Below are positions 63,886-64,000 of a DNA stretch of 64,000 bases, piece after piece; the stretch's first letter is position 1; every line of letters starts with the position of its first letter. The DNA comes from Streptomyces sp. NBC_01267 (GTDB lineage: Bacteria > Actinomycetota > Actinomycetes > Streptomycetales > Streptomycetaceae), in NCBI RefSeq assembly GCF_036241575.1, contig NZ_CP108455.1, positions 1,688,501-1,752,500 of the forward strand, read 5' to 3'. Under the pieces are notes generated by a model. That model made no database searches. It was not told the origin of the DNA and worked only from the letters and a program-made list of their open reading frames with translations. The position numbers were made by a program, and so were the translations under genes.

Positions 63886-64000
63886 TCAGACGACCAGTGC
63901 GCGGTCCGTCGGCTTGATCGGGGCGTGCAGCTCGCTGGCGCCGGTGAGGAAACGGTCCACACCACGCGCCGCCGAGCGGCCCTCGGCGATCGCCCAGACG
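63886..64000 (-). CDS. gltD: Glutamate synthase small subunit, C-terminal end
   Basis: Only the last 37 residues lie in the window: VWAIAEGRSAARGVDRFLTG, then ELHAPIKPTDRALVV. The WAIAEGR...A..VD block is the end of the FAD/NADPH-binding GltD subunit, which supplies electrons to GltB for glutamate synthesis from glutamine and 2-oxoglutarate. The 5' part is outside the window. Stop at 63886. Confidence 0.85.
   Translation of the reverse strand, partial: VWAIAEGRSAARGVDRFLTGASELHAPIKPTDRALVV

Overview
This window is a piece of a Streptomyces chromosome. Composition is very GC-rich with G/C at third codon positions, there are many GTG starts, and gene content and order follow the conserved core of the S. 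coelicolor chromosome as I remember it: methyltransferase, TPR protein, coaE, PAC2, rpsA, hrpB, polA, YdeP-type oxidoreductase, liv operon, ANTAR regulator, pyk, and gltD at the far end. No phage, plasmid, CRISPR array or insertion sequence was recognised. The window opens inside a glycosidase gene and closes inside gltD.

Layout. 0-8 kb: GH5-type glycosidase end, a small protein with an RHIM-like C-terminal motif, a SWIM-finger/SNF2 helicase pair and a type B carboxylesterase. 8-20.7 kb: lipoprotein, methyltransferases, TPR protein, coaE, PAC2 protein, secreted beta-helix protein, rpsA with a long structured leader, hrpB, a DUF3068 membrane protein with a 45-residue membrane partner, and a secreted lytic transglycosylase. 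20.9-33.5 kb: polA, YdeP-type molybdoenzyme with a hotdog thioesterase, the complete branched-chain amino-acid ABC transporter livKHMGF, and an ANTAR response regulator. 33.6-38.9 kb: tRNA-Leu(CAA), a free-standing HTH/LAGLIDADG protein, pyk, a SIMPL protein and a Tat-exported 5'-nucleotidase. 38.9-49 kb: a two-gene diamine N-hydroxylation operon without the usual siderophore partners, an M1 aminopeptidase, a secreted phosphoesterase with lectin modules, a kinase-fold protein and a DsbA-like lipoprotein. 49-57 kb: chorismate mutase, AraC regulator, GH35 beta-galactosidase, GH101 endo-alpha-N-acetylgalactosaminidase and a trypsin. GH35 and GH101 together look suited to mucin-type O-glycan breakdown. 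57-64 kb: HExxH protein, ankyrin/HEAT protein, DEAD-box helicase, cold-shock protein with a long leader, two VOC proteins, a VWA-HutD pair and the end of gltD.

Regulatory signals. Most operon ends carry perfect GC-rich hairpins. Several genes have a TANNNT -10 element only 6-8 nt before the start codon and no Shine-Dalgarno, so they probably give leaderless transcripts. The + strand is C-rich from about 21 to 33 kb and G/T-rich from about 35 to 48 kb regardless of gene direction.

No complete new defence or mobile system is evident. The best leads are the RHIM-like small protein, the tRNA-linked HTH/LAGLIDADG protein, the incomplete N-hydroxydiamine operon, the strand-composition switch, the 21-bp repeat array between a methyltransferase and hrpB, and several structured mRNA leaders.
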